The translations under genes were made by a program, and so were the position numbers. A model generated the notes under the pieces. The model was not told the origin of the DNA. It searched no databases and worked only from the letters and a program-made list of their open reading frames with translations. A DNA stretch of 64,000 bases from Planctomycetota bacterium (GTDB lineage Bacteria > Planctomycetota > Planctomycetia > Pirellulales > Pirellulaceae): contig JAPOIJ010000003.1 of assembly GCA_029979005.1 (NCBI GenBank), positions 1 through 64,000 on the forward strand. Direction: 5' to 3'. Shown here piece after piece: positions 30,968-40,849 of this stretch (the first letter of the stretch is position 1; each line of letters starts with the position of its first letter).

Positions 30968-31213
30968 GGTCGGCTCGTTAGTTTGTGTTGATTGGAATCG
31001 CCTCATTTTCCATTTTCCCTAAGCGAATGCAATGGAATAATTTGTGGGAGCATTCGTTAAGTCGCTGAAATAAAAATAAAAAGAGAAGACTTGATTGCAG
31101 AAATTCAATCGAGATTGGTTGAGAGGCAGTAACCAACCCAACTAAGATGGAGCAGCCCATCGGTTCGTGATTTGGATCAGGGAATGGGTTATCTGAAGTT
31201 GGAAATTAATTAA

Positions 31214-32335
31214 ATGTTGGATTTCAAAGATTACTGTCGCAATTTGCGAGCTTATTTTTTCGTCGGACTCGTCCTTGTTTCGTTCAGTTGCTGTGCGGCT
31301 GCGCAGGAATCAAGCGATCGAGGTCAAGTTTCCGCCACGCTTTTTTTTCCAAAAAGTGATTCGGATTGGAAGCGAGTGACCACTGCCGAAGTCAGCTGGA
31401 ACGAAGCAGCCTTAAACGACATGTTGCGATATGCAGGAGAACAGAAATCATCTGCTCTGGTCGTTTTGTGGCGCGGCCAGATCGTGGTGGAGCGGTATTG
31501 GGATGTAGCTGGTTCTCGAAAATATCAAGCAAAAGTCTATGGAAAAGATGATGATGGACACGCGTTGGAGGATGTGGCCTCGGTGCAAAAGAGCCTGGCC
31601 GCGATATTGCTGGGAATTGCCTTGGATAAAAATCTCGTCAAGCTCGACGAACCGGTTACAAAGTATCTGAATGAAGGCTGGTCCAATGCATCAGTGGCAG
31701 AAGAGTCGAGTGTTACTTTAAAGCACTTAATTTCGATGTCGTCGGGGTTGACGGACCAATTGAAATTTCAATCAAAGCCGGAGAGGCGGTGGAGATATAA
31801 TACTAATGCTTATTCGCAAATAATGAACGTGCTGGAGGCAGCTTCCGGCCTCGATCGAAACTTGCTCACCGAACAGTGGCTGTCCCCTCTACAGATGAAA
31901 AATTCGACCTGGAAAGTACGACGATTTGCAAAGACTGATCCAAAAACGAATCACCACGGCTGGGTTACCTCAGCACGGGATTTGGCAAGGCTGGGATTGT
32001 TGGTCCTCGCTAATGGCGACTGGGAGGGTCAGCCCGTGGTCAAGAATAAAAGTTACATGCGGGATATGTTGGAGTCGTCTCAACCATTGAATCCAGCCTA
32101 TGGTTACCTGTGGTGGCTAAATGGAAAGTCTCACGCCTTTCGGGCGGGGCGACGTCGTGAAGGTCAATTAAATCCCAATGCTCCCGAGGACATGGTAGCG
32201 GGCTTGGGTGCTTTAGGTCGAAAACTATATGTGGTGCCCAGTCGGCAGTTAGTGATGGTTCGTTTGGGTGATCAACCGGAAGTGGGATTTGACGCCAAGT
32301 TATGGGGCTATTTTAGTAAAGTCTGGGATCGCTAG
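31214..32335 (+). CDS. Serine hydrolase (beta-lactamase/PBP4-like class C)
   Basis: 373 aa; SxxK in 'VASVQKSLAAILLGIALDKNLVKLDEPVTKYL', YxN-like 'YNTNAYSQIMNVLEAASG'. Confidence 0.88.
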   Translation: MLDFKDYCRNLRAYFFVGLVLVSFSCCAAAQESSDRGQVSATLFFPKSDSDWKRVTTAEVSWNEAALNDMLRYAGEQKSSALVVLWRGQIVVERYWDVAGSRKYQAKVYGKDDDGHALEDVASVQKSLAAILLGIALDKNLVKLDEPVTKYLNEGWSNASVAEESSVTLKHLISMSSGLTDQLKFQSKPERRWRYNTNAYSQIMNVLEAASGLDRNLLTEQWLSPLQMKNSTWKVRRFAKTDPKTNHHGWVTSARDLARLGLLVLANGDWEGQPVVKNKSYMRDMLESSQPLNPAYGYLWWLNGKSHAFRAGRRREGQLNPNAPEDMVAGLGALGRKLYVVPSRQLVMVRLGDQPEVGFDAKLWGYFSKVWDR

Positions 32336-32489
32336 AAAATGTTTTCCTTGCCGCTCTCTGACTAAGAGCCGCGTTTGAGACTTGGAGTGAAGATCGAAGA
32401 AACAATTTGCAATTGGCTTCAACCGATGCCACATTGGTTGAGCCGAATTAGAATATTTAAATAAATTTAATTGTTAATCAGAGAGCAAA

Positions 32490-33401
32490 ATGGATCGTCG
32501 AAGAGTTTTAAAATTGGGTGTAGCTTCGGGTTTTGCATGGATTACTTCGCCGCGGGACCGAGTTCGCGGTAGGTTGTTAAATTTCCGGAACGTGGTCGAA
32601 GCTGATTGGTTGCAGTTGGCGGTGCAGCAGTATTCCTTTAACCGGCAGCTCCGTTCAGGCGAGATGAATATTCTTGATTTTCCCAAGACAGTGGTCGAGG
32701 GAACTGGAATCAAGGCACTGGAGTACTTTAATGGCCACATTGAAGACAAACTGAATGATACTGCTTTTTTTAAACAGCTTAGAAAGCGCAGTGATGATTT
32801 AGGCGCGGTCAATACGATGATGTTGTGTCGGAGCAAAAATGCCGTTGATTCACCGGACGAGCAAATTCGAAAATTAGCGATCGAGGGCTATCGCCCATGG
32901 CTGGAGGCTACCAGGATACTCGGTGGAAAATACATCCGGGTTGATACCCGGCATAAGGGTGATGCGGAAAAACAAAAGAGTTTTGCAGTCGCGGGTTTGC
33001 GATCACTTTGTAAAGTCGCGGATGAATATGAAATGGGAATCCTTGTTGAGAACCACGGGAACCATTCCGGAAATGGCGCTTGGCTTGCGGACGTAATGAA
33101 GAAAGTAAATTTGGCGAACTGTGGTACCTTGCCAGATTTCCAAAATTTTAAGGAATATGATCCGTATCAGGGAGTCACGGAGATGATGCCCTGGGCAAAA
33201 ATTCTTTGTGCTAAAGCCAAGTCGTTTGATGTAAACGGCGATGAGGAAAATGTTGACTACCGGAAGATGCTGAAAATTGCCAAGGCCGCTGGATTTCGAG
33301 GGTACATCGGAATCGAATTTGAAGGCCACGGAGTCGACCCGGTTCAGGGAATTAACGCGACTAAAAAATTGATTCAAAAAGTAATGCGAGAATTGGGTTA
33401 G
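32490..33401 (+). CDS. Sugar phosphate isomerase/epimerase-like TIM barrel with Tat-like N-terminus
   Basis: 303 aa; 'MDRRRVLKLGVASGFAW', 'EMGILVENHGNHSGNGAWLADVM', 'GFRGYIGIEFEGHGVDPVQGINATKKLI'. Confidence 0.85.
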   Translation: MDRRRVLKLGVASGFAWITSPRDRVRGRLLNFRNVVEADWLQLAVQQYSFNRQLRSGEMNILDFPKTVVEGTGIKALEYFNGHIEDKLNDTAFFKQLRKRSDDLGAVNTMMLCRSKNAVDSPDEQIRKLAIEGYRPWLEATRILGGKYIRVDTRHKGDAEKQKSFAVAGLRSLCKVADEYEMGILVENHGNHSGNGAWLADVMKKVNLANCGTLPDFQNFKEYDPYQGVTEMMPWAKILCAKAKSFDVNGDEENVDYRKMLKIAKAAGFRGYIGIEFEGHGVDPVQGINATKKLIQKVMRELG

Positions 33402-33502
33402 TTTCAGCTCAAGAGTCGTCAATTTTCTAAATAAGATGATCTAACAGGAATCACAGGCACCGTGCCAAAGGGTGAACGGGGTGGGTGATCTGTGTTATGA
33501 TT

Positions 33503-33542
33503 GCCGTCGCTGATTTTTGAATTTTCTCCTTCTGGCGACGGC
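33503..33542 (+). promoter_or_regulatory. Perfect 8-bp inverted repeat in the symporter 5' leader
   Basis: GCCGTCGC (33503-33510) ... GCGACGGC (33535-33542), 24-nt loop containing TTTTCTCCTT; ends 7 nt before the ATG at 33550. Confidence 0.45.
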
Positions 33543-33549
33543 TTGAGCT

Positions 33550-35211
33550 ATGACCATTATTACCTTCCTCTTTTTTACGACCCTTGTCATTGTTTTGACT
33601 TGGTGGATAACCCGCGACACGAATCTGGACACCGACGAAGGTTATTTTTTGGCCGGCCGAAGTCTTACCGGAATTTTTATTGCCGGCTCGCTATTGTTGA
33701 CGAACTTATCAACGGAGCAATTGATTGGGCTGAATGCAGGCTCATTCAATGAAGGACTTTCGGTCATGTGTTGGGAAGTCGTCGCCGGGATGTCGTTAGT
33801 GGTGCTCGCGCTGGTGTTTCTCCCAAGGTATCTTAAGTCCGGGATCGCGACCATTCCTCAGTTCCTTGAGGAACGTTATGGGTCTTCTGTCCGGGCGATT
33901 ACTGCGGGTATTTTTATCGTAGCTTACATGTTGATTTTATTACCATTCGTTTTGTATCTCGGAGCGAAGGGGCTCAACGGTATGCTGAGCCTCGAGACGA
34001 GATTCCAGCTTACCGAATTACAGACGATCTGGGCCGTAATCATTTTCATTGCCGTGCTTGGAGGAGGCTATGCAATTTGGGGTGGAATGCGTGCAATTGC
34101 CGTTTCGGATACTTTAAATGGAGCAGGGTTGCTGGTCGGTGGTTTGATGATCACCTATTTTTCTATCCAAGTGGTTGCAGGTGAGGAAGGTGGCTTCCTG
34201 GGGGCCTATGAAAAGATTAAGGCTGCTGACCCAGATGCCTTTCAATCTCTCGGGAAAAAGGATGAAGGTACACACTGGCCGACATTGTTTACGGGCGTGT
34301 TGTTGTTGAACTTTTTCTATTGGTGTACCAATCAGCAAATTATTCAACGGACGTTTGGAGCAAAAAATTTAGCCGAGGGCCAGAAGGGCGTTTTGTTAGC
34401 TGCATTTTTTAAGATTCTGGCACCACTGGTGCTTGTTTTACCCGGTATCATCGCTGCCTATTTGGTGATATCTGCTCAAGATCCCCAGATGATGGAGGCA
34501 GTCGGAACCAACGAAAAAGGCGATTGGGACGCTGATCGAGCCTACGGGGCATTGGTCACCCGGGTGCTCCCCGGGTGGTTACTGGGATTCTTTGCAGCTG
34601 TTGTTGTCGGGTCAATCCTGTCTACCTTTAACTCGGTTCTTAATTCTGCGGCGACTTTGTTTTCACTGGATGTCTATAAGCAGTATTTGAATCCTCAGGC
34701 ATCAACAAAAACTGTTGTTCGCTCGGGGCAAATTTGCAGTTTTATTGTGGCTGTCTTTGCAGTGGTTGCAGCGCCGGGGATTTTCTACCAACAGGAAAGT
34801 GTTTTTGGGTTTTTTCAAACGCTCAATGGCGTTTATTTTATTCCTCTGCTCGCCATTATTATGATTGGAATGTTCAATCGCTATGCTGATGAAAAATCAG
34901 CTTTGACTACGTTACTGGTCGGTTTGTTGCTTATGGTCCTCGGAACGTTCTTTACGGGAGAGGTGGTTGAAACGGGAACAAACGGATGGTTGAAAGACTA
35001 TTTTGTTTCTCCATTTCATTACATGGGCGGAGTTTTTGTTTTCTTACTCGTCCTGCAGCTCGTTCTGAGTAGTGGAGGAATGAGGCGCGCAGAGCCCTAC
35101 ATGCAGGTAGATGCGGGTCTTGTCGATTTGACACCGTGGAAGCCGGCACCTTATGTGGGGGCAGCGTTGATCACATTAGTAATTGGGATTTACATCTATT
35201 TTGCTATGTAA
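33550..35211 (+). CDS. Sodium:solute symporter (SSS family)
   Basis: 553 aa, multiple TM helices; 'DEGYFLAGRSLTGIFIAGSLLLTNLSTEQLIGLNAGSF', 'GGGYAIWGGMRAIAVSDTLNG', 'GSILSTFNSVLNSAATLFSLDVYKQYL'. Confidence 0.95.
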   Translation: MTIITFLFFTTLVIVLTWWITRDTNLDTDEGYFLAGRSLTGIFIAGSLLLTNLSTEQLIGLNAGSFNEGLSVMCWEVVAGMSLVVLALVFLPRYLKSGIATIPQFLEERYGSSVRAITAGIFIVAYMLILLPFVLYLGAKGLNGMLSLETRFQLTELQTIWAVIIFIAVLGGGYAIWGGMRAIAVSDTLNGAGLLVGGLMITYFSIQVVAGEEGGFLGAYEKIKAADPDAFQSLGKKDEGTHWPTLFTGVLLLNFFYWCTNQQIIQRTFGAKNLAEGQKGVLLAAFFKILAPLVLVLPGIIAAYLVISAQDPQMMEAVGTNEKGDWDADRAYGALVTRVLPGWLLGFFAAVVVGSILSTFNSVLNSAATLFSLDVYKQYLNPQASTKTVVRSGQICSFIVAVFAVVAAPGIFYQQESVFGFFQTLNGVYFIPLLAIIMIGMFNRYADEKSALTTLLVGLLLMVLGTFFTGEVVETGTNGWLKDYFVSPFHYMGGVFVFLLVLQLVLSSGGMRRAEPYMQVDAGLVDLTPWKPAPYVGAALITLVIGIYIYFAM

Positions 35212-35402
35212 CTTCGTTCGATGGTTGACTGAAAATCGTGCGCTATTCAATTCTCTCGCCGAAACTTCTTTCGTGCGCAACAGAGTTTTGAGAAATTGCA
35301 AAATTAATTACCACGAGCGTCTCGTCACAACTTCGATTGGGAGCATTTTGCCGTGCCGGCATTCCGATCGTTAATTGGAGCGAACTTTGAAAAAGTAATG
35401 AT

Positions 35403-36962
35403 TTAGTCCAGCGAGTTCGTTTGGTAGAGTCGCGATTGATCGTCAAGAGGAACAATCCAGACATTTCTAAATTTTACAGGGTTGTTGTGATCCTGAAGAA
35501 AAACAGGCCCCGTCATGGTCTGTTTCTGTTGCTTGCCGATTTTCTTGAGATAGCTCGTCACACCATGACGGTAGGGATGAAATGAAGAGCGAGCTTCTTC
35601 AAATTTAGTCTCGTCTTGAACTTTTTGGCCATTGAGAAACGCGGTGACCGAACCGGGTTTGGTGATGTTGCCCTTTTTATCTCGTCGCGGCGCTCGATAA
35701 CGAATGTCATACACCTGCCATTCGCCCGGGGGACGAGCGGCATTAACGAGAGCCTTGCTGAATCCATAGAGCGCACCCATGTCATTCATCGTAATTTTAT
35801 CTTTGTCGTGCGTATTGAGAATTTGAAGTTCGTAATTGCCATGGATGTAGATACCACTGTTTCCAGATCCTTTTTCGGGAAGCATAAATTCAACATGGAT
35901 ATCCGCGTCTCGAAAATGATATTGAGAAACGAGGTGGTTCATGTTGGATCCACCGTGTGTCGACGTCACCACACCATTTTCATTGGGCCAATTTGATTCA
36001 GTTCCTTCGCGACCGAGAAACAGGTTCTCGGTCGGGCTTAGGAGCACGACCGCATCTTTGGGAGGAGCCACGGGTAAGCTGGTTTGATCCGGTAAAAATG
36101 AAAAGTCATTTTTTGCACCTGCTAGAGCGCGATCAATTGCAAAATCTACGAGTGGTTGGCAATGAAAAAAACCTTGCCACAGATTGTGTCCTTGCCCTTC
36201 GACGACAATCAAATTGACTAATTTTCCTTGACCTAGCTTCTTATACCGATTGGCTAATTCAGCAGAATTTTCTTTGAGGGGTACAACCTTATCGATATCC
36301 CCATGAATAATAAAAACGGGGATGTCAGCTTTAGCAAGCTCATCAATTTTCGCAATTGGGTTGTGCTGATTTAACGCAGCATTCAATTCGGATTCGGTAA
36401 GGCCATAGGCAGGCGCAGCTCGTTTGAGACCTGGATAGGTGGTGAGATCAAATACAGGATAGATGCCGGCGAGCCCGGAAACTCGTTCTGGATGGCTGAT
36501 TGCCCAGCTGCTCGACCACAGTCCCCCGCGACTCCTTCCGAGAAGGCAGGTGCGTTGGGCGAAGCCCCGGTTTTCAGTAAGCTCTTTGTAGAGAGATGAA
36601 AAATATTTTTGGCCTTCAGGGCTTCCATAGGCTTCACCGATATCGATTCCAGCAACTGCTACGCCCGCGTTAAGGAATTGTTCGTGAATCCATTTTTCGT
36701 TTTGATCGGGATACCGTGGAAGTGTGGGCGAATACATAACCCAGGGTTGAGGAGTTTGGCGTTTCGATTCCTCGGGCCACATGATAAACGCGGGCCGTTG
36801 ATCGACAAGGAATGATTCTCCAGGGAGTATTAAGTTCTTGACGGGATCTGAAGGCGCCGACGCTTGTTTTGAATCCTGACCATAAAGGTTGGATGAATTA
36901 GCGAAAAGAAAGGCAAGGCAGCAGCTAAGCAATAACTTTGGCAAGTTTGATGTCAGAAACAT
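35403..36962 (-). CDS. Alpha/beta hydrolase (prolyl oligopeptidase-like) fused to DUF1080 (3-keto-disaccharide hydrolase-like) domain
   Basis: ORF to 36986, likely start 36962; 'LLGRSRGGLWSSSWAISHPERV', 'IPVFIIHGDIDKVVPLKENS'; C-term 'DADIHVEFMLPEKGSGNSGIYIHGNYELQILNTH...GPVFLQDHNNPVKFRNVWIVPL'. Confidence 0.88.
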   Translation of the reverse strand: MFLTSNLPKLLLSCCLAFLFANSSNLYGQDSKQASAPSDPVKNLILPGESFLVDQRPAFIMWPEESKRQTPQPWVMYSPTLPRYPDQNEKWIHEQFLNAGVAVAGIDIGEAYGSPEGQKYFSSLYKELTENRGFAQRTCLLGRSRGGLWSSSWAISHPERVSGLAGIYPVFDLTTYPGLKRAAPAYGLTESELNAALNQHNPIAKIDELAKADIPVFIIHGDIDKVVPLKENSAELANRYKKLGQGKLVNLIVVEGQGHNLWQGFFHCQPLVDFAIDRALAGAKNDFSFLPDQTSLPVAPPKDAVVLLSPTENLFLGREGTESNWPNENGVVTSTHGGSNMNHLVSQYHFRDADIHVEFMLPEKGSGNSGIYIHGNYELQILNTHDKDKITMNDMGALYGFSKALVNAARPPGEWQVYDIRYRAPRRDKKGNITKPGSVTAFLNGQKVQDETKFEEARSSFHPYRHGVTSYLKKIGKQQKQTMTGPVFLQDHNNPVKFRNVWIVPLDDQSRLYQTNSLD

Positions 36963-37033
36963 GGTGTCCAATTCCGAGAAATACAATGCTTCGAATAAGC
37001 GCGATTCAGCGATTACGTAAGCCAGTGATCTTA

Positions 37034-37057
37034 GTTTTAATTAATGTCAATTAAAAC
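37034..37057. promoter_or_regulatory. 9-bp perfect inverted repeat GTTTTAATT-aatgtc-AATTAAAAC
   Basis: Read directly; lies between the minus-strand genes 37106..38017 and 35403..36962. Confidence 0.5.
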
Positions 37058-37105
37058 AGCGAATTGGTTCGCGTTGGTTTTTAAACAAAACCCAACAACC
37101 CAGGT

Positions 37106-38017
37106 TTATCTACGAACAAGATTTTTTATTGTTGCTGGACCGCCAAGAATCGCAGCCTTTGCCAATTCTGACCAGTGATTAGCTTGCGGGCTGACAGGAT
37201 GCGGACGGAGCCCGATTCGACGCAGCATTCGATTCATTCGATAGACGCGGTCGCGGCGAATAGAACTTGGGGTGCGAAAATTAATGCTGACTGAAACGGA
37301 GATTTCGTCTAGTGTTCGTACCCAGTGAGGTGCGGTTACCGGGACATAAACACCATCCCCCGGATTCATCTCAAAAAGTTGGTACTGGTCGAACAGGGAT
37401 TCATCACAGTTCGTGATCCGTTGACCTTCGTTGTAAAATTTCTCCAACGCCTTCTCCGGAAGAATATTGCGGTCGTTCACATCGTAAATCGCCATCTGCT
37501 TCTTACCGCGAATTTGCATGAAGAAATTTTGTTCAGGATCATAGTGATAGGGAGTATAGGCTTGTGGAGGACTGACGAAAATAAAACTCTCACGCCCACT
37601 GATTTTGCCAGTCACCGGCTCGACAAATTGACTAAGCGAGTCGAGACATTCATTTACAAATTGTCCATAAACCGGATCGGATTCCACATTCCGAAGGACG
37701 ATTACAATGTTCTGGTGCTCAATTGCTCCGATCAATTCGTCTGTCGAAAGTTCATCGTTGTCAGCCGCATGTTTGTAGTGCTCAAGATCTTCGTGGGTTC
37801 CAAACTCCTGCTTACCAAATACGTATTCTCTCTGCTTGCGGGGAAGTCGTTTTGACAATTCAACAAGACTTTCCAGCTGAAACAGGGGGTGCTGTTGGAG
37901 TTTGTGCTGGATTGCAAATGGGTGGGTGTCAACCTGGCTTTCGAAAGTGGCCGGATCGATCTGTACCATGTCAGATTGAAACGTTGCTTCTCCGGGATTG
38001 GTTATCTTTTTGATCAT
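37106..38017 (-). CDS. Cupin-like (JmjC/cupin_8) oxygenase-like protein
   Basis: 303 aa; HxD in 'AYTPYHYDPEQNFFMQIRGKKQMAIYD', distal His in 'GDGVYVPVTAPHWVRTLDEISVSVSINFRTPSS'. Confidence 0.82.
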   Translation of the reverse strand: MIKKITNPGEATFQSDMVQIDPATFESQVDTHPFAIQHKLQQHPLFQLESLVELSKRLPRKQREYVFGKQEFGTHEDLEHYKHAADNDELSTDELIGAIEHQNIVIVLRNVESDPVYGQFVNECLDSLSQFVEPVTGKISGRESFIFVSPPQAYTPYHYDPEQNFFMQIRGKKQMAIYDVNDRNILPEKALEKFYNEGQRITNCDESLFDQYQLFEMNPGDGVYVPVTAPHWVRTLDEISVSVSINFRTPSSIRRDRVYRMNRMLRRIGLRPHPVSPQANHWSELAKAAILGGPATIKNLVRR

Positions 38018-38067
38018 GTTGTGAGTTCTATTGTGCGGAGGAAAGATGGTTTAGGTTAGAAGAGCGG

Positions 38068-39276
38068 CTATTTTTTTGATCGCATGTTTCTGATTTTATG
38101 CGCGACAGACTGAAGACTTGGCATGATTTGCGTGGCCCAGTTTGAGATGCCGGGTCGCAACCCCAGTACAAGACTTTGAAAATCAAGACGTTGCCCCCAA
38201 ATGCGATTGATCGTTGCATTGTCCGGAGCGGTGCAGGAGTCTGCTAACTGAATTCCACCTTGGTGCATCGATTCGATGTTGCCTATTTCAATTTGCAATC
38301 CGGGTGAAAATGAAGAGTAGTTTTCATCGAATGCTGTTTTAAAGGAATAAATGTTCTCCCCTAAACGCAGATCCGAAAGCATCGCAATTGGTTTGCCATC
38401 CAGTGTGAGTGATAAAAATCTGGCTTTTCCATCGGCGGCGGCCGACTGAATTAGTTCTCGATAAAATTTCCGTGTATCGGGTTGGCAGGCGAGCGCGGTG
38501 CCGGATTCGACTTTCCAACCCGAGGCTTCCATATCAAGAAATTGCTGGATCAGTTGATCATAATTCGAGAACTCATCGGATTCGGTTATCTGGACGTCTC
38601 CTAATTCAGCCAATCGCCTGCTGAGTCGACCATAATTTTTTTTGACACTTTTGGAAATAAATTGTTTTTTGTAATCCTCTAAAGGTAAGACTGGGCGAAA
38701 AGCAGCGCGAGAAAATTGATCGCGTTGAAATCGGGATCTTCCCGGACGTTGAATTACTCTGTCGATGACAGATTGGAATTCCGGTTCCATGGAAACGGTA
38801 TCGAGGCTGAGTAAGCCGAATTTTTCTTGCGATATAAAGTTTAACATCGCATCAAAAGTTTTTTCAGCGTGTTCTTTGCACAGCAGTGGAGTGTGATCGA
38901 AACTCTGGTCGTGAGACCAGATTTCCAGACATTTAACTGGCAAGTGGTAAAACGATTTTTTGACAAGAGGCATCAATCCAAAGATTCTCTTGGAGTTTTT
39001 TTCGGGCGGGTTACCAGGTTCTTCAGCAATCAAGACCTTGACGTTGGAGTTGCCAAAATATCGGATCGCTGAAATCAAAAAGCTTGGGTCAAAAGAAGCG
39101 TTGGTATACAGTGATCGCTCAGCAAGGCGGTTCCACGGTTGTTTCAGCGACTCCAGTTCTTCGATGGAATCAACCCAGCGCACCGTCAATTTGTCCGGCT
39201 GATTCGCTGGATGACGTGAGGCAATCGAACCGCTGTTTAGTGTTGCAAGTGAGGGTGGGGAGGACGTAGTCGGCAT
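38068..39276 (-). CDS. GNAT-family (BioF2/CelD-like) acyltransferase
   Basis: ORF to 39300, likely start 39276; 'VRWVDSIEELESLKQPWNRLAERS', 'SKSVKKNYGRLSRRLAELGDVQI', 'SLTLDGKPIAMLSDLRLGENIYSFKTAFDENYSSFSPGLQIEI'. Confidence 0.88.
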   Translation of the reverse strand: MPTTSSPPSLATLNSGSIASRHPANQPDKLTVRWVDSIEELESLKQPWNRLAERSLYTNASFDPSFLISAIRYFGNSNVKVLIAEEPGNPPEKNSKRIFGLMPLVKKSFYHLPVKCLEIWSHDQSFDHTPLLCKEHAEKTFDAMLNFISQEKFGLLSLDTVSMEPEFQSVIDRVIQRPGRSRFQRDQFSRAAFRPVLPLEDYKKQFISKSVKKNYGRLSRRLAELGDVQITESDEFSNYDQLIQQFLDMEASGWKVESGTALACQPDTRKFYRELIQSAAADGKARFLSLTLDGKPIAMLSDLRLGENIYSFKTAFDENYSSFSPGLQIEIGNIESMHQGGIQLADSCTAPDNATINRIWGQRLDFQSLVLGLRPGISNWATQIMPSLQSVAHKIRNMRSKK

Positions 39277-39497
39277 TTTAAAATTTCCTGAAAAAGGCAT
39301 GCTGAACCGTAGCTTATCCCTCGGAACTTGGGCATTTTTTCGAGTAAATCCGGGGAAATGAAATTTCTAACCGTGAGAGGGTGCGGGTGATGGCTCAAAT
39401 GATGCAAAATAACAACATCGAGCATTCCCGTAGCTGTGGTTTGATGAGTCGAGCCATGCACAAAATAGCTTAAGGCGGTCTGGTACATACAATTAAA

Positions 39498-39519
39498 AAT
39501 GGACGTTCAGATGTCCATT
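39498..39519. promoter_or_regulatory. 7-bp inverted repeat AATGGAC-gttcagat-GTCCATT upstream of the 39551 gene
   Basis: Read directly, about 30 nt upstream of the start codon. Confidence 0.35.
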
Positions 39520-39550
39520 CGATTTGGGAATTTAGAAAAGCGGATTGAAA

Positions 39551-40849
39551 ATGAGCTCAATAAGAATTTCAAGGAGGCAGGCGATCCAAGCCACGACAGC
39601 TATCTTATTGCCTAACCTGTCAGTCGACTCAAGTTTTGCGGTTCGTCAAAACAGAAGTAGTTATCCTCCCGTTCGCACGATTACTCACGGTCCTGCCCAT
39701 CATTGGTTCGGTTATTACGACAAACTTGAATTTGATCAATCCAACCGTTTTGTACTCTCCAATCAAGTCAGTTTTGAGCATCGAACACCAAGGGCGAACG
39801 ACGCAATTCAAGTAGGGATGGTGGATACAGCGGATGAGGACCGGTGGATTCGATTGGGAGAAAGTCGAGCATGGGGATGGCAGCAGGGGTGCATGCTTCA
39901 GTGGAGACCAAATTCAAAGTCTGAGGTTGTTTGGAATGATCGCGAAGGAGATCACCATGTTTGCCGAGTGATGGACGTTAGGACGAAAGATGTACGCACA
40001 TTGCCGCGGCCGATTTACTCATTAAGTCAGGATGGTCGCTGGGCGATCACAACTGATTTTTCCAGAATTCAGCGAATGCGAGCGGGGTATGGCTATGTGG
40101 GCTTGACCGATCCAACCGCACGAGAGCGTGCTCCGGAAGCATCGGGCGTCTGGCGAATGGATATGGACACCGGAGAGTCGGAACTTATTTTTTCACTTGC
40201 AGATGCAGCGAGAATTGAACATCAGGGAAAACCGCTGACAGACCATTGGAACTACTTCAATCACCTTTTGGTTAGCCCGGACAGTTCTCGGTTTATCGTG
40301 CTTCATCGGTGGAAAAAAGATAATGGCGATACAAAAAATCCACAGCCAACAGGAGGTTTTACAACTCGAATGTTCACCGTTGCGATGGATGGATCGGATC
40401 GCTGCAATCTTGATCCATCGGGGAACACTTCTCATTTTATTTGGAAGAATCCAGAGTTTGTTTGTGCTTGGACTCGCCCAAAAAACAAACCCGCTGGATT
40501 TTACCTCTTGCGGGATAAGACGACCGATAGTTCGTTGGTGGGCAAAGGAGTGATGACACAAAATGGCCACAATACGTACGTACCCAACACGGAGCAGGCG
40601 TGGATTTTAAACGATACGTACCCTAGTCGTGGCAAGCGTGAGCAAGTGCCCTATCTTTATCATGTTCCTTCAGGACGCCGGGTCGATTTAGGAGCATTTC
40701 ACTCTCCCGAAGAATATCAGGGAGAGTGGCGATGTGATACTCATCCCCGATGCAGCAACGACGGAAAGATCGTTGCCATTGATTCGCCTCACGCTGGCGG
40801 TGGGCGTCAAATTCATTTAATTGACATCAGCGAGATTATTGCCAGCTAG
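39551..40849 (+). CDS. Tat-exported PD40/TolB-like beta-propeller protein (oligogalacturonate lyase-like)
   Basis: 'ISRRQAIQATTAILLPNL', 'GYYDKLEFDQSNRFVLSNQV', 'MLQWRPNSKSEVVWNDREGDHHVCRVMDVRTKDVRTL', 'CDTHPRCSNDGKIVAIDSPHAGGGRQIHLIDI'. Confidence 0.65.
   Translation: MSSIRISRRQAIQATTAILLPNLSVDSSFAVRQNRSSYPPVRTITHGPAHHWFGYYDKLEFDQSNRFVLSNQVSFEHRTPRANDAIQVGMVDTADEDRWIRLGESRAWGWQQGCMLQWRPNSKSEVVWNDREGDHHVCRVMDVRTKDVRTLPRPIYSLSQDGRWAITTDFSRIQRMRAGYGYVGLTDPTARERAPEASGVWRMDMDTGESELIFSLADAARIEHQGKPLTDHWNYFNHLLVSPDSSRFIVLHRWKKDNGDTKNPQPTGGFTTRMFTVAMDGSDRCNLDPSGNTSHFIWKNPEFVCAWTRPKNKPAGFYLLRDKTTDSSLVGKGVMTQNGHNTYVPNTEQAWILNDTYPSRGKREQVPYLYHVPSGRRVDLGAFHSPEEYQGEWRCDTHPRCSNDGKIVAIDSPHAGGGRQIHLIDISEIIAS

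Noticed and set aside
32414-32444. GGCTtCAACC ... GGTTGAGCC imperfect inverted repeat
   Set aside because: Contains a bulge and has no obvious T-tract; weak terminator or leader structure at best.
33456-33480. Minus-strand TTGGCACGGTGCC as a sigma54 -24 element
   Set aside because: No -12 TTGC element follows at proper spacing; it is more simply a short GGCAC-c-GTGCC palindrome.
37325-37855. 176-aa plus-strand ORF
   Set aside because: Antisense to the cupin-like gene; no recognisable motif.
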